A program made the translations under genes and the position numbers. DNA of 64,000 bases from Aphelocoma coerulescens (lineage: Eukaryota; Chordata; Aves; Passeriformes; Corvidae): NCBI RefSeq assembly GCF_041296385.1, contig NW_027183516.1, positions 62,001 through 126,000 on the forward strand. The letters run 5' to 3'. Positions within the stretch are counted from its first letter, which is position 1; every line of letters begins with the position of its first letter. The notes beneath the pieces are model-generated. The model saw nothing but the letters and a program-made list of their open reading frames with translations, made no database searches and had not been told where the DNA came from. This document shows, in pieces, positions 12,601 through 24,509 of this stretch.

Positions 12601-15600
12601 CAGGCTCAGGGGCCATTCCTGATTGGGATTTTCAGCATCTGGGACCATTCCTGATTGGGATTTTCAGGATCAGGGGCCATTCCCAGGCTCAGGGGCCATT
12701 CCTTATTGGGATTTTCAGCATCAGGGGCCATTCCCTCTCAGGATTTTCCGGCTCAGGGGCCATTCCTGATTGGGATTTTCAGGATCAGGGGCCATTCCCG
12801 ACTGGGATTTTCAGCATCAGGGGCCATTCCCACTCAGGATTTTCAGCATCAGGGGCCATTCCCAGGCTCAGGGGCCATTCCTGATTGGGATTTTCCAGAC
12901 CAGGGGCCATTCCCGATTGGGATTTTCAGCATCAGGGGCCATTCCTGATTGGGATTTTCATGATCAGGGGCCATTCCCAGGCTCAGGAGCCATTCCCAAC
13001 TGGGATTTTCAGCATCTGGGGCCATTCCCAATTGGTATTCCTGGGCTCAGGGGCCATTCCTGATTGGGATTTTCAGGATCAGGGGCCATTCCCAGGCTCA
13101 GGGGCCATTCCCAATTGGGATTTTCAGCATCAGGGGCCATTCCCAGGCTCAGGGGCCATTCCTGATTGGGATTTTCAGCATCTGGGACCATTCCCAATTG
13201 GGATTTTCAGCATCAGGGGCCATTCCCACTCAGGATTTTCAGCATCAGGGGCCATTCCCAGGCTCAGGAGCCATTCCCAACTGGGATTTTCAGCATCAGG
13301 GGCCATTCCCACTTGGTATTCCTGGGCTCAGGGGCCATTCCTGATTGGGATTTTCAGGATCAGGGGCCATTCCTGGGCTCAGGGGCCATTCCCAATTGGG
13401 ATTTTCCAGATCAGGGGCCATTCCCACTCGGGATTTTCAGCATCAGGGCCCATTCTCATTCGTTATTCCCGGGCTCAGGGGCCATTCCTGACTGGGATTT
13501 TCAGGATCAGGGGCCATTCCCACTCGGGATTTCCAGATCAGGGGCCATTCCCACTCGGGATTTTCAGCATCAGGGCCCATTCCCATTCGGTATTCCCAGG
13601 CTCAGGGGCCATTCCTGACTGGGATTTTCAGGATCAGGGGCCATTCCCAATTGGGATTTTCAGCATCAGGGGCCATTCCCGGGCTCAGGGCCATTCCTGA
13701 TTGGGATTTTCAGCATCAGGGGCCATTCCCATTCGGTATTCCCAGGCTCCGGGGCCATTCCTGATTGGGATTTTCAGCATCTGGGACCATTCCCAATTGG
13801 GATTTTCAGCATCAGGGGCCATTCCCAGGCTCAGGGGCCATTCCTGATTGGGATTTTCCGGATCAGGGGCCATTCCCAGGCTTAGGGGCCATTCCTGATT
13901 GGGATTTTCAGCATCAGGGGCCATTCCCACTCAGGATTTTCAGCATCAGGGGCCATTCCCAGGCTCAGGAGCCATTCCCAACTGGGATTTTCAGGATCAG
14001 GGGCCATTCCCAGGCTCAGGGGCCATTCCTGATTGGGATTTTCCAGATCAGGGGCCATTCCCACTCGGGATTTTCAGCATCAGGGGCCATTCCCAGGCTC
14101 AAGGGCCATTCCCACTCGGGATTTCCAGATCAGGGGCCATTCCCACTCGGGATTTTCAGCATCAGGGCCCATTCTCATTCGTTATTCCCGGGTTCAGGGG
14201 CCATTCCTGATTGGGATTTTCTGCATCAGGGGCCATTCCCAGGCTCAGGGGCCATTCCTGATTGGGATTTTCAGCATCAGGGGCCATTCCCATTCGGTAT
14301 TCCCAGGCTCCGGGGCCATTCCTGATTGGGATTTTCAGCATCTGGGACCATTCCCAATTGGGATTTTCAGCATCAGGGGCCATTCCCAGGCTCAGGGGCC
14401 ATTCCTGATTGGGATTTTCCGGATCAGGGGCCATTCCCAGGCTTAGGGGCCATTCCTGATTGGGATTTTCAGCATCAGGGGCCATTCCCGACTGGGATTT
14501 TCAGCATCAGGGGCCATTCCCACTTGGTATTCCTGGGCTCAGGGGCCATTCCTGATTGGGATTTTCAGGATCAGGGGCCATTCCCAGGCTCAGGGGCCAT
14601 TCCCAATTGGGATTTTCAGCATCAGGGGCCATTCCCAGGCTCAGGGGCCATTCCTGATTGGGATTTTCAGCATCAGGGGCCATTCCTGGGTTCAGGAGCC
14701 ATTCCTGATTGGGATTTTCAGGATCAGGGGCCATTCCCACTCGGGATTTTCAGCATCAGGGGCCATTCCTGGGTTCAGGAGCCATTCCTGATTGGGATTT
14801 TCCAGATCAGGGGCCATTCCCACTCGGGATTTTCAGCATCAGGGGCCATTCCCAGGCTCAAGGGCCATTCCCAACTGGGATTTCCAGATCAGGGGCCATT
14901 CCCAATTGGGATTTTCAGCATCAGGGCCCATTCTCATTCGTTATTCCCGGGCTCAGGGGCCATTCCTGATTGGGATTTTCCAGATCAGGGGCCATTCCCA
15001 CTCAGGATTTTCAGCATCAGGGCCCATTCTCATTCGTTATTCCCGGGCTCAGGGGCCATTCCCACTCGGGATTTTCAGCATCAGGGGCCATTCCCGCTCG
15101 GTATTCCCGGCTCGCGGCCATTCCCAGCCGCTTTTCCCGCGGCCATGGCGGGGTTACCGGGCCCACCCGCGGGGCTACCGGGCCCACCCGCGGGGCTACC
15201 GGGCCCACTCACGGGGCTACCGGGCCCACCCGCAGGGCTACCGGGCCCACTCACGGGGCTACCGGGCACACCCGCGGGGCTACCGGGCCCACCCGCGGGG
15301 CTACCGGGCACACTCACGGGGTTACCGGGCCCACCCGCGGGGCTACCGGGCCCACCCGCGGGGCTACCGGGCACACCCGCGGGGCTACCGGGCCCACCCG
15401 CGGGGCTACCGGGCCCACCCGCGGGGCTACCGGGCACACTCACGGGGTTACCGGGCCCACTCACGGGGCTACCGGGCCCACCCGCGGGGCTACCGGGCCC
15501 ACCCGCGGGCCGATCCCAGCGCTGAAGCCGCCTCCTCTCCCCCCCCCCCCCCCCCTCCAGCGGCAGGAGCGGGCCCCGCTGGAAGCAGGAGGGATCCGGG

Positions 15601-18600
15601 AGCGGCTGCCGGCACCGAGGGGACACGCACGGGGTAAGCTCGGGGCCCGGCAGCCGCTCCCAGGGGCCCTCCCATCCCGGAGCTCCCGTCCCGCCCGCTC
15701 ATCCCGGGATTTTTCTTTGTTTGTGTTCCAGGAGAGGAAATCCGGGAGCTGGACATGGTGCCTGAGGCGCTGCTGCACCCCGAGCGCCCCACCTTCATCG
15801 AGCGCCTGGCCGGCAGCTTCACCAAGAGGAAACGCTCCACGCCGCAGAAATTCGTGGGTAAGGGGATGGGGTTTTCCAGGGAAAAGATGGAAAAATCCGC
15901 TCGGGAGATGAATCGGGAATGGTTTGGCGAGGGGGGGGGGGGGGAAGGGGGAGCGGGGCCGGGAGCGGCGTCGGGAGGGGAATCCCCACACAAAGGCCTC
16001 GAGATGAGGCTCAAATGAACAGAAAAAACCCTCAAATTAACCAAAAAACGGCTCCAAAAATTAAAAAAAAAAGCAATAAATTGAAATGAAAAGAAAAGCA
16101 TCTCATTTTTTTTTAAAAAAAGCTTTAATTTAAAAAATCCTCCCCTCACATTGAAAAAAACCCCACATTAAACAAAAAAAACCCCTCAAATTACCGCCTC
16201 CCCCGCCTCAAATTAACAAAAACCCAAGAGAAAACGCTCCACGCCACAGAAATTCGTGGGTGAGGGGCTGGGGTTTTCCAGGGAAAAGATGGAAAAATCC
16301 TCAGGGAGATGAGGGGCGGCCTCAGGGATTTGTGGGGTTTGGGGGGGGCCGGGAGCGGCGCCGGAAGGGGAATCCCCACACAAAGGCCTCAAATTAACTA
16401 AAACCCCCTCAAATGAACAAAAAACCTGCTCAGAATTAATAAAAAACAAACCTGATCTGAAAGGAAAAGGAACTCATTTTAAAAAACCTTTAAATTTAAA
16501 AAAACTCCCCTCAGATTGAAAAAACCCACATTAAATGAAAAAAATCCCTCCAATTAACAAAAAAACTGCTCAAAATTAATAAAAATCCCCCTGAAATTAA
16601 AAGAAAAGCAGCTCATTAAAAAAACCTTTAAATTTAAAAAATCTCCCGTCACATTAAACAATCCCTCAAATTAGCCCCACAAATCAGCAAAAAAACCCTC
16701 AAATTAACAAAAAAACCCCTCAAATTAACAAAAAACCTGCTCCGAATTAACAAAAACAAACCTGAACTGAAAAGAAAAGGAACTCATTTAAAAAAACCTT
16801 TAAATTTAAAAAAACTCCCCTCAGATTGAAAAAACCCACATTAAATGAAAAAAATCCCTCCAATTAACAAAAAAACTGCTCAAAATTAATAAAAACAACC
16901 CTGATATTAAAAGAAAAGCAGCTCATTAAAAAAACCTTTAAATTTAAAAAATCTCCCCTCACATTAAACAATCCCTCAAGTTAACCCCACAAATCAGCAA
17001 AAAAACTCTCAAATTAACAAAAAAACCCTCAAATTAACAAAAAAAAACCTGCTCAAAATTAATGAAAAACAAACCTGAACTTAAAAGAAAAGGAACTCAT
17101 TTTAAAAAACCTTTAAATTTAAAAAAACTGCCCTCAGATTGAAAAAACCCACATTAAATGAAAAAAATCCCTCAAATTAGCAAAAAAACGGCCCAGAATT
17201 AATAAAGAACAAACCTGAAATTAAAAGAAAAGGAACTCATTTAAATAGAGCTTTAAATTAAAAAAATCTCCCCTCACATTGAAAAAAGCCCCACATTAAA
17301 TCAAAAATCCCCTCAATTTAACAAAAAACCTGCTCAAAATTAATAAAAACCAAACCTGAAATTAAAAGAAAGGGAACTCATTTAAAAAAACCTTTAAATT
17401 TAAAAAATCTCCCCTCATATTAAACAATCCCTCAAATTAGCCCCACAAATCAGCAAAAAAACCCCTCAAATTAACAAAAAAACCCTCAAATTAACAAAAA
17501 ACCTGCTCAAAATTAATGAAAAACAAACCTGAAATTAAAAGAAAAGCAACTCATTTAACTAGAGCTTTAAATTTAAAAAATCTCCCCTCACATTGAAAAA
17601 ACCCCACATTAAATAAAAAAAACCCCCAAATTAACAAAAAAACCCCTCAAAATTAATTAAAAAACCCCCTGATGTTACAAGAAAAGGAACTAATTTAAAA
17701 AAACCTTTAAATTAAAAAAATCTCCCCTCACATTAAACAATCCCTCAAATTAACCCCACAAATTAACAAAAAAAACCTCAAATTAACAAAAAACCTGCTC
17801 AAAATTAATATAAACAAACTTGAAATTAAAAGAAAAGGAACTCATTTTAAAAAACATTTAAATTTTAAAAATCTCCCCTCACATTGAAAAAAGCCCACAT
17901 TAAATCAAAAAACCCCGTAAATTAACAAAAAAACTCAAACCCCACACAAAGGCCTCAAAAGTGGGCCTCAAATTAAGAAAAAACCTTAAATAATTTAAAA
18001 AAAACCCCTTAAATTAAAAAGATTCCCCCTCAATTTAAAAAATTCTCCCCCTGAATTAGAGAAAAACCACCTTAAATTAAAAAAAGCTCAAATTTTAAAA
18101 AAACCCTCTCGAATTTAAAAAAAACGCTCCTCAAATTAACAAAAAACTCCTCAAATTAACAAAAAACCCCTCACATTTAGAAGATCCCCCTCAAATTAAA
18201 AACTTCTCCCCTCAAAATGAAAAATTACCCCTCAAATTTAAAAAAACCTCCTTAAATTAAAACAATCCCCCCTCAAATGAACAAAAACCCGCTCAAATTA
18301 ACAAAAAGCCCTCCAATTAAAAAAATCCCCCTTCATGTTAAAAAATACTCCCTTAAATTAACATGAAACCACTCAAATTAACAAAAAAACCTCCTCAAAT
18401 TAACAAAATGCCCTCATATTAAAAAAATCTCCCCTCATAGAAAGAAAAAACCTTCAAAGTTAAAAAAACCCCCTTAAAATAAAAAGAAAAACACCCTCAA
18501 ATGAACAAAACCTCAAAAAAATTCTCCCCTCAAATTAAAAAGAAAACCACCCTTAAATTACAAAAAACAAGTTCAAAATTTTAAAAGTCCTGAAACTTTA

Positions 18601-21274
18601 AAAATCCTCATCAAATTTAAAAAAACCTCCGAAAATTAAAAAAAAACCTCAAAAAAAACCCCCTCAAATTAAAAAAAAACCCCTCAAATTAAAAAAAAAC
18701 CCTCAAATTAAAAAAAAAACCCTCAAATTAAAAAAAAAAACCCTCAAATTAAAAAAGAAAAAACACAACCCTATAAAGAAAAAATTCCCCCCTCAATATT
18801 GGATATTCCTGGAATTTTTGGGGCATTCCCCCCACCTCTCTCCCCTCCCCCTGTTATTTATGAACCTTTTAAGTTGCATTTTGATAATTTTGGAGTCTTT
18901 AAACCCCCCCCCCCCAAAAAAAAAAAATCCCCCTGGAATTTTGGAGACTTCCCCCCCCTCCTCCAGCTCCTGGCCCCATTCCCAGGAAAAAATGAACCCA
19001 AAATTTGGGGCTGAACCCCCTTAGGACCCCCCCCCCCCCAGCCTGGGGGGAGCTGCTAAATCCCAAACTTAATCCAAGGAATTCCTGGAATGGGACACAG
19101 GGACCCCCACCCCCCCCCAGGATCATTCCCAAATCCCTCCCCCATTGGGTTTGGGGTTTCCTCATAGTCCTGATCCCGACCCCAACCCCAAACCTGCCCA
19201 CCCCAACCCCTGTCTCCGATTTTGGGATGCTCTGGGGGATCCCAAAACCCCAAACCTGCCCCACCCCAACCCCTCTCTCCGATTTTGGGGTGCTCTGGGG
19301 GATCCCAAAACCCCAAACCTGCCCATCCCAACCCCTCTCTCCGATTTTGGGGTGCTCTGGGGGATCCCAAAACCCCAAACCTGCCCATCCCAACCCCTGT
19401 CTCTGATTTTGGGGTGCTCTGGGGGATCCCAAAACCCCAAACCTGCCCATCCCAACCCCTCTCTCCGATTTTGGGATGCTCTGGGGGATCCCAAAACCCC
19501 AAACCTGCCCACCCCAACCCCTGTCTCTGATTTTGGGGTGCTCTGGGGGATCCCAAAACCCCAAACCTGCCCACCCCAACCCCTGTCTCTGACTTTGGGG
19601 TGCTCTGGGGGATCCCAAAACCCCAGACCTGCCCACCCCAACCCCTGTCTCTGACTTTGGGGTGCTCTGGGGGTTTCCCCATCCCACCCCAACCCCTCTC
19701 TCCGATCTGGGGGTGCTCTGGGGGATCCCAAAACCCCAAACCCACCCACCCCCCCAACCCCTCTCTCCCATCTGGGGGTCTCCCAGCCCCACCCCAACCC
19801 CTCTCTCTGATATTGGGGTGCTCTGAGGGATCCCAAAACCCCAAACCTTCCCACCCCAACCCCTCTCTCTGATATTGGGGTGCTCTGGGAGTGTCCCAAC
19901 CCCTCTCTCCGATCTGGGGATGCTCTGGGGGCTCCCAAAACCCCAAACCCACTCCCCCCACCCCCTCTCCCTGACTTTGGGGTGCCCTGGGGATGCCCCC
20001 ATCCCATCCCAACCCCTCTCTCTGACTTTGGGGATCTCTGGGGGTGTCCCCGCCCCACCCCAACCCCTCTCCCTGACTTTGGGGTGCCCTGGGGGTGCCC
20101 CCATCCCATCCCATCCCAACCCCTCTCCCTGACTTTGGGGTGCCCCCATCCCATCCCAACCCCTCTCCCTGACTTCGGGGTGCCCTGAGGGTGTCCCCGC
20201 CCCACCCCAACCCCTGTCTCTGACATTAGGGTGCCCTGGGGGTGCCCCCATCCCACCCCATCTCATCCCACCCCATTCCATTCCATCCCATCCCATCCCA
20301 TGCCATCCCATCCCACCCCAACCCCTCTCCCTGACTTCGGGGTGCCCTGGGGGTGTCCCCGCCCCACCCCAACCCCTCTCCCTGACTTCGGGGTGCCCCG
20401 GGGGTGCCCCCATCCCATCCCATCCCATCCCACCCCAACCCCTCTCCCTGACTTCGGGGTGCCCCGGGGGTGCCCCCATCCCATCCCATCCCATCCCATC
20501 CCATCCCACCCCACCCCAACCCCTCTCCCTGACTTCGGGGTGCCCCGGCGGTGTCCCCCGCCCCACCCCAACCCCTGTCTCCGCCCCACAGGCGAGAAGC
20601 AGATGCGCTTCGCCCTCTCGGAGCTGCCGTTCGATGTCAGCCCGGGCTTCGAGAAGGACGTGGACGTGGTCCCCGCCCGCGGCCACCCCCTGGACCCGCC
20701 CTACGCCGGGCCCCTGTCCCTGCTGGGCGCCGGGGACCCTCTGCGGCCGCTCCGCCTGGCCACGAACTGCATCACCGAGGTGACCCCGGTCATCAGCTCC
20801 GTCTACACCCAGATCCAAGCGCTGCCCGCCCGCCTGGAGCTGCCGCGGGGCCGCGAAGCTTCCGAGGACGGCCCGGAAGGGATCCCGGTGATCTTCCGCA
20901 GCCGCGATCCCGGCGGGTCCCCTTCCAACGGCTGCCAGGACTCCACGGACACCGAGAGCATCCAGGAGGAGCGGCCGGGCGGCAGCAGCCGGCACAGCCC
21001 CGCGTACGCCAAGGAGGAGCCCAAGGAGGGGCCCGAGGGGGCGGCGCGGTGCTTCCCGAAGGATTCCCTGCGGGTGCTCAACGAGGACGGCGAGCAGCTG
21101 CGGGCGTTCTGCTGCGAGCACTGCCGGGTGCTGTTCCTGGACCACGTCATGTTCACCATCCACATGGGCTGCCACGGCTTCAGGGACCCTTTCGAGTGCA
21201 ACATCTGCGGCTACCGCAGCCAGGACCGGTACGAGTTCTCCTCCCACATCGTGCGCGGCGAGCACAAAATCTGA
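3491..21274 (+). CDS. IKZF4: IKZF4 (Eos) 3' half, three coding exons; 5' exons lie outside the window
   Basis: This is the C-terminal part of an Ikaros-family transcription factor, a nuclear DNA-binding repressor that in mammals acts in regulatory T cells and elsewhere. The coding segments are 3491-3631, 15732-15857 and 20592-21274; all junctions are AG/GT and phases agree (1/1), giving 315 residues plus stop. The first exon carries a C2H2 finger ([11 protein letters not shown], then EEHRERCH), the second reads [16 protein letters not shown] and [13 protein letters not shown], and the last ends in two fingers ([28 protein letters not shown]) that in Ikaros proteins mediate dimerisation. The linker words [35 protein letters not shown] and [14 protein letters not shown] fit IKZF4 better than IKZF1/2/3, and the IKZF4-RPS26-ERBB3 order supports this. 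The exons encoding fingers 1-3 and the N terminus are not in the window. The introns are almost wholly tandem repeats. Confidence 0.95.
3650..11150. repeat. G-rich minisatellite, ~40-bp unit, with exon-bearing higher-order repeat
   Basis: The basic unit contains GATTGTGATCCCAAATCC followed by ATGGAAAAGGGGCTGGGAG. From 3592 to about 8300 it is organised in higher-order units of roughly 0.5-0.8 kb that each carry a copy of the preceding exon edge; from 8300 to 11150 the simple unit continues. GGGATTGTGATCCC-like words make many short inverted repeats. Confidence 0.95.
4090..4151 (+). repeat. Copy 1 of IKZF4 ZF4-exon 3' edge with donor
   Basis: It matches 3592-3653 (TTCCTCAGGAGCCTCCCTGC onward), including the CAGCCAG|GT donor. 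Further copies start at 4852, 5416, 6182, 6988 and 7663; that at 5416 has CAGGCAG|GT. Each is preceded by GGATAAAG, so a weak AG stands directly upstream. Confidence 0.9.
11160..11440. other. Short mostly unique stretch inside IKZF4 intron
   Basis: Apart from a CCCAAAT microsatellite near 11210-11250, this is the least repetitive part of the 12-kb intron. I see no exon or RNA gene in it. Confidence 0.6.
11440..15110. repeat. ~30-bp minisatellite in IKZF4 intron
   Basis: Well over 100 variants of GGGGCCATTCCTGATTGGG then ATTTTCAGCATCA fill 3.7 kb. Every unit contains TTTTCAG, a potential acceptor-like string. Long blocks recur (for example 12,090-12,250, 13,750-13,900 and 14,310-14,470), showing higher-order amplification. 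Confidence 0.95.
15150..15515. repeat. 21-bp GC minisatellite
   Basis: About 17 copies of GGGCTACCGGGCCCACCCGC with CAC/CCC variants. It lies 200 bp before the linker exon. Confidence 0.95.
15732..15857 (+). CDS. IKZF4: IKZF4 linker exon
   Basis: The acceptor is TTGTGTTCCAG and the donor is GTGG|GTAAGG. With the preceding G it reads [20 protein letters not shown], then [20 protein letters not shown] and FVG. It is 126 nt and phase 1 at both ends, as expected for the Ikaros-family exon before the terminal exon. Part of it, with the donor, is duplicated about 400 bp downstream. Confidence 0.95.
16010..18775. repeat. A-rich tandem repeat island
   Basis: 2.8 kb of units such as CTCAAATTAACAAAAAAC, AAAAGAAAAGGAACTCATTT and CCTTTAAATTTAAAAAAT, arranged in larger blocks of about 140-310 bp. 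The end (18655-18760) is a simple CCTCAAATTAAAAAAAAA array. Plus strand is A-rich, unlike the surrounding GC-rich DNA. Confidence 0.9.
16225..16390 (+). repeat. Duplicate of IKZF4 linker-exon 3' edge, donor and following intron
   Basis: It matches about 15821-16005, including AAATTCGTGG|GTGAGG (GTAAGG in the original), the GTTTTCCAGGGAAAAGATGG segment and CCCCACACAAAGGCCTC. Confidence 0.9.
18790..19190. other. Mostly non-repetitive stretch in IKZF4 intron
   Basis: Contains C homopolymers and the words TTTATGAACCTTTTAAGTTG; I see no exon or RNA gene. Confidence 0.5.
19190..20575. repeat. ~60-bp minisatellite running up to IKZF4 terminal-exon acceptor
   Basis: Units contain GATTTTGGGGTGCTCTGGGG, GATCCCAAAACCCCAAACC and CCCACCCCAACCCCT. 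The last units include CCCAT pentamer runs (20270-20515) and end about 15 bp before the acceptor. Confidence 0.95.
20592..21274 (+). CDS. IKZF4: IKZF4 terminal coding exon with C-terminal dimerisation fingers
   Basis: The exon starts after CCGCCCCACAG and runs 683 nt to TGA at 21272-21274. It encodes a linker with [20 protein letters not shown], a serine-rich QDSTDTES block and [14 protein letters not shown]. Two C2H2 fingers follow: CEHC...HMGCH and CNIC...HIVRGEH. The protein ends GEHKI. The coding DNA is very GC-rich but free of repeats until right at the stop codon. Confidence 0.96.
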
Positions 21275-21310
21275 GCTTGGAAAAATCGCCCCCCCTCCTC
21301 AAATTCCCCG

Positions 21311-21880
21311 GTTTTCTCCTCCCACGTGGCGCGCGCGGCGAGCTCGAAATGGGAGGTTGGAAAGATCGCCCCGCCTCCAATTTCCTGATTTGTCCCCATT
21401 TTCCCCTCCCACATCGTGCGCGGCGAGCTCGAAATGGGAGGTTGGAAAGATCGCCCCGCCTCCAATTGCCCGATTTTCCCCAGTTTTCCCCCATTTCCCC
21501 CCATTTTTCCTGATTTTCCCCGGTTTTCCCCTCGCACATGGTGCGCGGCGAGCTCGAAATGGGAGGTTGGAAAGATCGCCCCGCCTCCAATTGCCCGATT
21601 TTCCCCAGTTTTCCCCCATTTCCCCCCATTTTTCCCGATTTTCCCCGGTTTTCCCCTCCCACATCGTGCGCGGCGAGCTCGAAATGCGTGGTTGGAAGAA
21701 TCGCCCCGCCTCCAATTGCCCGATTTGCCCCGATTTTCCCCCGTTTTTCCCGGTTTTCCCCTCCCACATGGTGCACGGCGAGCTCGAAATGGGAGGTTGG
21801 AAAGATCGCCCCGCCTCCAATTGCCCGATTTCCCCCCCATTTTTCCCGATTTTCCCCGCTTTCCCCCCATTTTCCCCTCC
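21311..21880 (+). repeat. Tandem copies of the IKZF4 C-terminal coding segment in its 3' UTR
   Basis: Five copies (near 21311, 21401, 21524, 21648, 21753) of TCCCACATCGTGCGCGGCG plus following sequence match 21238-21290 of the coding end and early UTR. The stop codon is lost in the copies: AAAATCTGAGC became GAAATGGGAGG. Confidence 0.9.
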
Positions 21881-22639
21881 CCGTCTTTAGCGCGGCCCCT
21901 CCCCTCCTTAGGGCATGGAACTGTTGGGTTGTGTTGTTTTTATTTTTTTTTTTTTCTTTTATACTCCTTTGCACTGACTTTGGCTATAAAACAACAACAA
22001 AAAAAAAGTATTTAAAAACAACAAAAAAAACACCCAAAACCAGAAACAACCTCCCCCCCCCGCCGACCCCACCCCCCAAAAAAAAAACCGACCGGCCCCG
22101 CCCAGGGGGAGACCTTTTTTATAAACGGAATTATTTAAATATTGAATAGGAACTGACTTTTTTTTTTTTTTTTGTGCTTTTTTTTTTTTTCCCCCTTTTG
22201 CCCCCGTTATTTATTAAGCTTTTCGGTTGCTCTTTTGAAAATTCTTGGGGGGGGGGGGGGGAGTTTTTTTCACCCACCCCCCCCCAAAAAAAAACAAAAA
22301 AAAAGAAAAAAAAAAAAAGAAAAGGAAAAGAAAAGAAAAAAAAGATGAAGAAGACAAAAAACAAAAAGTCTCACTTGAATTTTGGAGACTGTTCCCCCCC
22401 TGCCCCGCTCCCGCCGGCTCCGAGCCCGGCACTGCCCGGCCCCATTCCCGGGCTAAAGGAACCTCAAAATTCGGTGCTAAACCCCCCCCACCACCCCCCT
22501 CCCCCACATCCGGGACCCCCCCAAACCCCGGCCTGACCCCCCCCCCCCCCCCCAGCCCAGGGGGAGCTGCCCCGTCCCGAGCTTTAACCGGGAAACCCCA
22601 AAATGGGACGTGGGGACCCCCTGGCATCCCCCAGGATCC

Positions 22640-23640
22640 TTCCCAGAGCCTTCCCAGATCCCCCCCCCCCCCGAACCCCTAAAATGAAGGATGAGGGTCC
22701 CACGTTGGATCCTGGGGTCTCCTCCTCCTCGGCACGTGCAGGGTGGGACCCCCAGATCTGGGACCCCACCCCCCCCCCCCCCGAGTTTGGGGTCTGACAA
22801 AGGGGGGGGGGAGCTCAGAGGACCCCAATCCCAGCCCCCCTCAGTCCTGGGGGACCCCACCTCAACCCCCCACCCCTCAGTGCTGGGGGACCCCTTGCTG
22901 CAGCCCCCCCACCCATATGGGGTCCCCCCAGTCCCCAACCCTTCAGATCTGGGGGGACCCCCCGGCCATGGGGACCCCCAGTCACAGCCCCCCCCCCCCA
23001 CATGGGGTCACCCCAGCCCCCAGAACTGGGGGATCCCCCCCCCCGAGTGGGGACCCCCAGCCCAGGCCCCACCCCTCAATGCTGGGGGGACCCCTCGCTG
23101 CAGCCCCCCCACCCATGGGGTCCCCCCAGCCCCAACCCCTTGGAATTGGGGACCCCTCGCTGCAGCCCCCCCACCCATGGGGTCCCCCCAGCCCCCACCC
23201 CTTGGAATTGGGGACCCCCACCCCAGACCTTCAGTGCTGGGGACCCCCAATTGCAGCCCCTCACCCTTGAGGACCCCACTCCTTGGAATTGGGGACCCCC
23301 ACCCCAGACCTTCAGTGCTGGGGACCCCCAATTGCAGCCCCTCACCCTTGAGGACCCAAATCCCTTGGGACTGGGGGGACCCCTCACTGCAGCCCCCCCC
23401 ACCCATCTCTCCAAACTGGAGACCCCCACCCACAACAACCCCCAGAACCCCCCCCCCCCCCCACCCCCTCAGTACTGGAGACCCCCCAGAACTGCAGACC
23501 CCCAACCTCAACCCCTCACCTATACAAACCCCCAACCCCACGACTGAAGGACCCCTCGCTGCAGCCCCACCCCCACAGAGACCCCACCCCTCAATTCCGG
23601 GGGTCCCCTCCCTCAATTCCGGGGGTCCCCTCCCTCAATT
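22640..23640. repeat. Degenerate C-rich array in 3' UTR
   Basis: Blocks such as CTGGGGGACCCCTCGCTGC, AGCCCCCCCACCCATGGGG and GACCTTCAGTGCTGGGGAC recur several times with irregular spacing. Confidence 0.8.
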
Positions 23641-24039
23641 CCGGGGGTGTCCCCCCCCCCCCCCCACCCCATTTTGCCCCCGTCGGGGGTCCCGCGTCCC
23701 CCGGCCCAGGATGCATAAAACGCCCCCGCGGTGGCTGCGGGGGCCAAACCAAAGCTGTCCCCTCCAGGGGACACCACGAGCACCTCAGCAGCGCCCGCTG
23801 CCCCCCCTGCGCCCCCTCTTTCCCTGCTTTTTTTGGGGATTTTGGGGCGTTTTCCCCCCTTTTTTTCCCCCCCCGCCTCTTCTCCCCCTCCTCCACAGCG
23901 CCTGGCAGCTCGGGGAGGGGGGGGGTGGGGGAGGAAGGGGGGCTCGGGGCAGGGGGGGGGGGGGGGTCCCCCCGTTCTCAGCCGCCCCTTTTTGGGGGTG
24001 CCCACGGCCCCCACGCCTCCCCCAGCGCCCAGACCAACC

Positions 24040-24435
24040 CAAAAACAGGGGGCTTTTAACCCAAAACAGGGTTTCTAACCCCAAAGTGAGGGTTTTTTAA
24101 CCCAAAAACGGGGGGCTTTTAACCCAAAACAGGGTTTCTAACCCCCAAAGTGAGGGTTTTTTAACCCAAAAACGGGGGGCTTTTAACCCAAAACAGGGTT
24201 TCTAACCCCAAAGTGAGGGTTTTTTAACCCAAAAACGGGGGGCTTTTAACCCAAAACAGGGTTTCTAACCCCAAAGTGAGGGTTTTTTAACCCAAAAACG
24301 GGGGGCTTTTAACCCAAAACAGGGTTTCTAACCCCAAAGTGAGGGTTTTTTAACCCAAAAACGGGGGGCTTTTAACCCAAAACAGGGTTTCTAACCCCAA
24401 AGTGAGGGTTTTTTAACCCAAAAACGGGGGGTTTG
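24040..24435. repeat. 62-bp tandem repeat in 3' UTR
   Basis: Six to seven nearly identical copies of a unit holding TTTTTTAACCCAAAAACGGG, GGCTTTTAACCCAAAACAG and GGTTTCTAACCCCAAAGTG. The low divergence points to recent expansion. Confidence 0.95.
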
Positions 24436-24509
24436 AACCCCAAAAAGGGGTTTTTTTGAACCCAAATCAAAGCTCTGCCGTTTCCAGCCCCTCTTGGGTT
24501 GGTTGGGTT

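Noticed and set aside
11440..15110. CRISPR-like array
   Set aside because: Units are contiguous variants without unique spacers, in an intron of a vertebrate gene.
24040..24435. Interstitial telomeric repeat
   Set aside because: Contains TTAACCC-like words but the unit is 62 bp and lacks tandem TTAGGG/CCCTAA.
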